Origin: CAYMLL01 sp964390645
GTDB taxonomy: Bacteria > Planctomycetota > UBA8108
DNA length: 8,553 nucleotides
Assembly: GCA_964390645.1 (NCBI GenBank)
Contig: CAYMLL010000311.1
Span: forward strand, 1-8,553
Direction of reading: 5' to 3'
The notes below the pieces were generated by a model. It was not told the DNA's origin. It was given only the letters and a program-made list of their open reading frames with translations, and did no database searches. How positions within the stretch are numbered: position 1 is the first letter of the stretch; the number at the start of each line of letters is the position of its first letter. Positions 7,120 through 8,553 of the stretch are shown here, in pieces. A program made the position numbers and the translations under genes.

Positions 7120-8088
7120 TCAGGCCCCGCCGAGATAGCGCCTCGGAATCTCGGCGCCCGCGACGTAGCTGAGCTTGCCGACCTTGCACATCTGGTAGAC
7201 GTTGATGCGGAAGTCCGGGCACGTGCTGACCAGACAGTAAGCCTCCGTCGCGGTGAAGCCGTGGTCCGCGACGAGCCACTCGATCAGCTGGATCGTCGCC
7301 GTCTCCACCGCGACCTCCAGCGGACGATAGCAGTACACCGAGATGATCGACCCGGGCTTCTCGATCCGCACGAACGGGATCGACCGGCTCTTCTGGACAC
7401 TCAGCTTCAGACGCACGGTCGCCCGCGTCTCCGCGGCGGTGCCGCTGAACTCGGTGTCGCCCTGGCTCGCGTGCACGTCGCCGAGGTAGAAGAGCGCGCC
7501 CTCGTGGTAGACCGGCAGCAGAATGCGGTTGCCGGCAGCGAAGTCGCGTATGTCGAGGTTGCCGCCCCAGTCGCCCTGTCCGTCGATGCTGGTCTCGACC
7601 TGACGGTCCGGCGCCACGCCGAGCGTGCCGATGAAGGGCGTGATCGGCCAGCGGATGCGGTCGTTGAACTCGAGCGTGCCGTCGCGCATCGTGCCGCTCT
7701 CGCCCGGCAGGTGCCGGAAGACCATCGTCGTGTACTCCCCCGAGAGCTCGGGAAAGCGAGTGGACTCCCCGAGCGGGCCGCGGCGAGGCCCCACCGCAAT
7801 CCACGAGCAGTCGTCGACGACGATCTCCTCCACCTCGACGACGAGCACGTCGCCGCGCTCCGCGCCCTCGACCCGGACGGGACCGGCGATCGGATTCGCG
7901 AGCGGCGGACTGCGGTCGAAGCCGGGCCGATTCGCCGGGATCGCCTTGTCGTCGCTGGTACGGAAGTAGCCGGTGCTCGCGTCCCAGGTGTCGATCTCGA
8001 AGGTCTCGCCCGGAGCGACTCGCAGGAGCGGCTCATCTCTGCAGTCGAAGGCGTACTTCCTCGCCGCGTCACGCTCGATCCTCTGCAT
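7120..8088 (-). CDS. Acetamidase/formamidase family protein
   Basis: The 322-residue product matches the acetamidase/formamidase family (FmdA_AmdA, PF03069), which hydrolyses short amides such as formamide or acetamide to the acid and ammonia. Family features are GDWGGNLDIRDFAAGNRILL, then PVYHEGALFYLGDVHASQGDTE, with D204, H206, D211 and E213 in the conserved region, and a C-terminal AYCLVSTCPDFRINVYQ segment. There is no signal peptide or membrane segment, so it is probably cytosolic. Its length suits the shorter acetamidase-type members rather than formamidases of about 400 residues. The ATG at 8088 is chosen because AGAGGA (8097-8102, minus strand) lies eight bases upstream; the open frame continues to 8313 but that extension is not family-like and runs antisense to the lactonase gene. 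It diverges from that gene over 81 bases. The true substrate cannot be told from sequence; members are often annotated as amidases without testing. Confidence 0.92.
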   Translation of the reverse strand: MQRIERDAARKYAFDCRDEPLLRVAPGETFEIDTWDASTGYFRTSDDKAIPANRPGFDRSPPLANPIAGPVRVEGAERGDVLVVEVEEIVVDDCSWIAVGPRRGPLGESTRFPELSGEYTTMVFRHLPGESGTMRDGTLEFNDRIRWPITPFIGTLGVAPDRQVETSIDGQGDWGGNLDIRDFAAGNRILLPVYHEGALFYLGDVHASQGDTEFSGTAAETRATVRLKLSVQKSRSIPFVRIEKPGSIISVYCYRPLEVAVETATIQLIEWLVADHGFTATEAYCLVSTCPDFRINVYQMCKVGKLSYVAGAEIPRRYLGGA

Positions 8089-8169
8089 GCGTCCTGTCCT
8101 CTCTGTTGACCCTTCGGGGCGCCGTGAGATGATGGCGTATCTTCCCAGACAGCCGGAGGCCCGACCACC
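8089..8169. promoter_or_regulatory. Divergent intergenic region between amidase and lactonase-like genes
   Basis: Only 81 bases separate the two divergent start codons, so both promoters must lie here or overlap the coding regions. Ribosome binding sites are clear at each end: AGAGGA for the minus-strand amidase (8097-8102) and GGAGG for the plus-strand gene (8155-8159). A TTGACC (8106-8111) resembles a -35 box on the plus strand, but no well-spaced -10 follows. Confidence 0.4.
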
Positions 8170-8553
8170 GTGCGATTCCACCGGATACTGGCCTTGACGG
8201 TGACGATGATCGCCCCCTCGGCCGTCGGCGCCACCCCCTTCGTCTACGTGTCGATCGCCGGAGAGAACCGCATCTCGGTGCTCTCGCTCCGGGAGGACGG
8301 CAAGCTGGAGCATCGCGCCGACCTCGCTCTGCCCGGCGACCCCGGCGCCCTGGCGCAGAGCCCGGACGGACGCTTCGTGTTCGCGTCGCTGAGGTCGAAG
8401 GGCAAGCTGGCGAGCTTCCGGCTCGATGCGAGCACCGGCCTGCTGACGACGGTCAGCATCATCGATGCGGCCGCCGATCCTGCCTTCGTCGCGACCGATC
8501 GCACCGGACGCTTCCTGCTCACCGCGTACTATGTCGCGGGCAAGGCCGCGGTG
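8170..8553 (+). CDS. Lactonase-like beta-propeller protein, N-terminal part
   Basis: This gene runs off the right edge; 128 codons are present. The start is a GTG at 8170 with GGAGG at 8155-8159, ten bases upstream. An in-frame stop at 8125-8127 and no ATG between them support it; an internal ATG at 8206 would cut off most of the signal peptide. Residues 1-21 form a signal peptide (RILALTVTMIAPSAVGA), so the product is exported. The rest fits the first blades of a seven-bladed propeller of the lactonase family (PF10282, 6-phosphogluconolactonase type): PFVYVSIAGENRISVL (23-38), QSPDGRFVFAS (63-73), LASFRLDASTGLLT (80-93) and TDRTGRFLLTAYYVAGK (109-125). Exported planctomycete relatives are common, but their substrate is generally unknown, so real lactonase activity is unproven; a YncE-like propeller is the alternative. 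Confidence 0.85.
   Translation, partial: MRFHRILALTVTMIAPSAVGATPFVYVSIAGENRISVLSLREDGKLEHRADLALPGDPGALAQSPDGRFVFASLRSKGKLASFRLDASTGLLTTVSIIDAAADPAFVATDRTGRFLLTAYYVAGKAAV

Noticed and set aside
8089..8313. N-terminal extension of the amidase to 8313
   Set aside because: It overlaps the lactonase-like gene and its promoter region, lacks family resemblance, and a good ribosome binding site sits before the ATG at 8088.

Overview
The window looks like a scaffold piece from a high-GC planctomycete-like bacterium (Planctomycetota, less likely Verrucomicrobiota or another lineage sharing these families). The case rests on gene content: a DUF1549/DUF1553 protein coupled to a DUF1501 protein, a second DUF1501 protein, and a secreted sulfatase-superfamily enzyme. 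These families are expanded in that group. Codon use is strongly GC-rich at third positions, so almost every strand and frame carries long spurious open frames; I discarded those. A run of ten N at 5686-5695 shows this is a scaffolded draft or metagenome assembly.

Layout, left to right, in five transcription units on alternating strands. (1) 17-1414 (+): exported sulfatase-superfamily protein with an atypical active site. (2) 5391 down to 1526 (-): a two-gene operon, first the DUF1549/DUF1553 protein (5391-2920), then a Tat-exported DUF1501 protein (2920-1526). The stop of the first overlaps the start of the second by one base. (3) 5648-7017 (+): a second DUF1501 protein whose N-terminal signal region is interrupted by the assembly gap. 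(4) 8088-7120 (-): a cytosolic acetamidase/formamidase-family protein. (5) 8170 to beyond the window (+): the N-terminal part of an exported lactonase-like beta-propeller, starting at GTG.

Units 2 and 3 diverge from a 256-base region (5392-5647), and units 4 and 5 diverge from an 81-base region (8089-8169). Units 1/2 and 3/4 converge on gaps of about 100 bases. No tRNA, rRNA, CRISPR array or transposase was seen.

How the genes might work together is inference. The sulfatase-like protein and both DUF1501 proteins belong to the alkaline-phosphatase-like hydrolase superfamily, and all three appear to be exported. The DUF1549/DUF1553 protein is the usual neighbour of DUF1501 and carries a CxxCH motif. 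A role in handling extracellular or periplasmic polymers (for example sulfated glycans) is plausible for this group but is not shown by the sequence. The amidase and lactonase genes look like separate small-molecule functions. I see no clearly new system. The points most worth a second look are the sulfatase active-site substitutions, the frame-broken start of the second DUF1501 gene, and the possible operator upstream of the DUF1553-DUF1501 operon.
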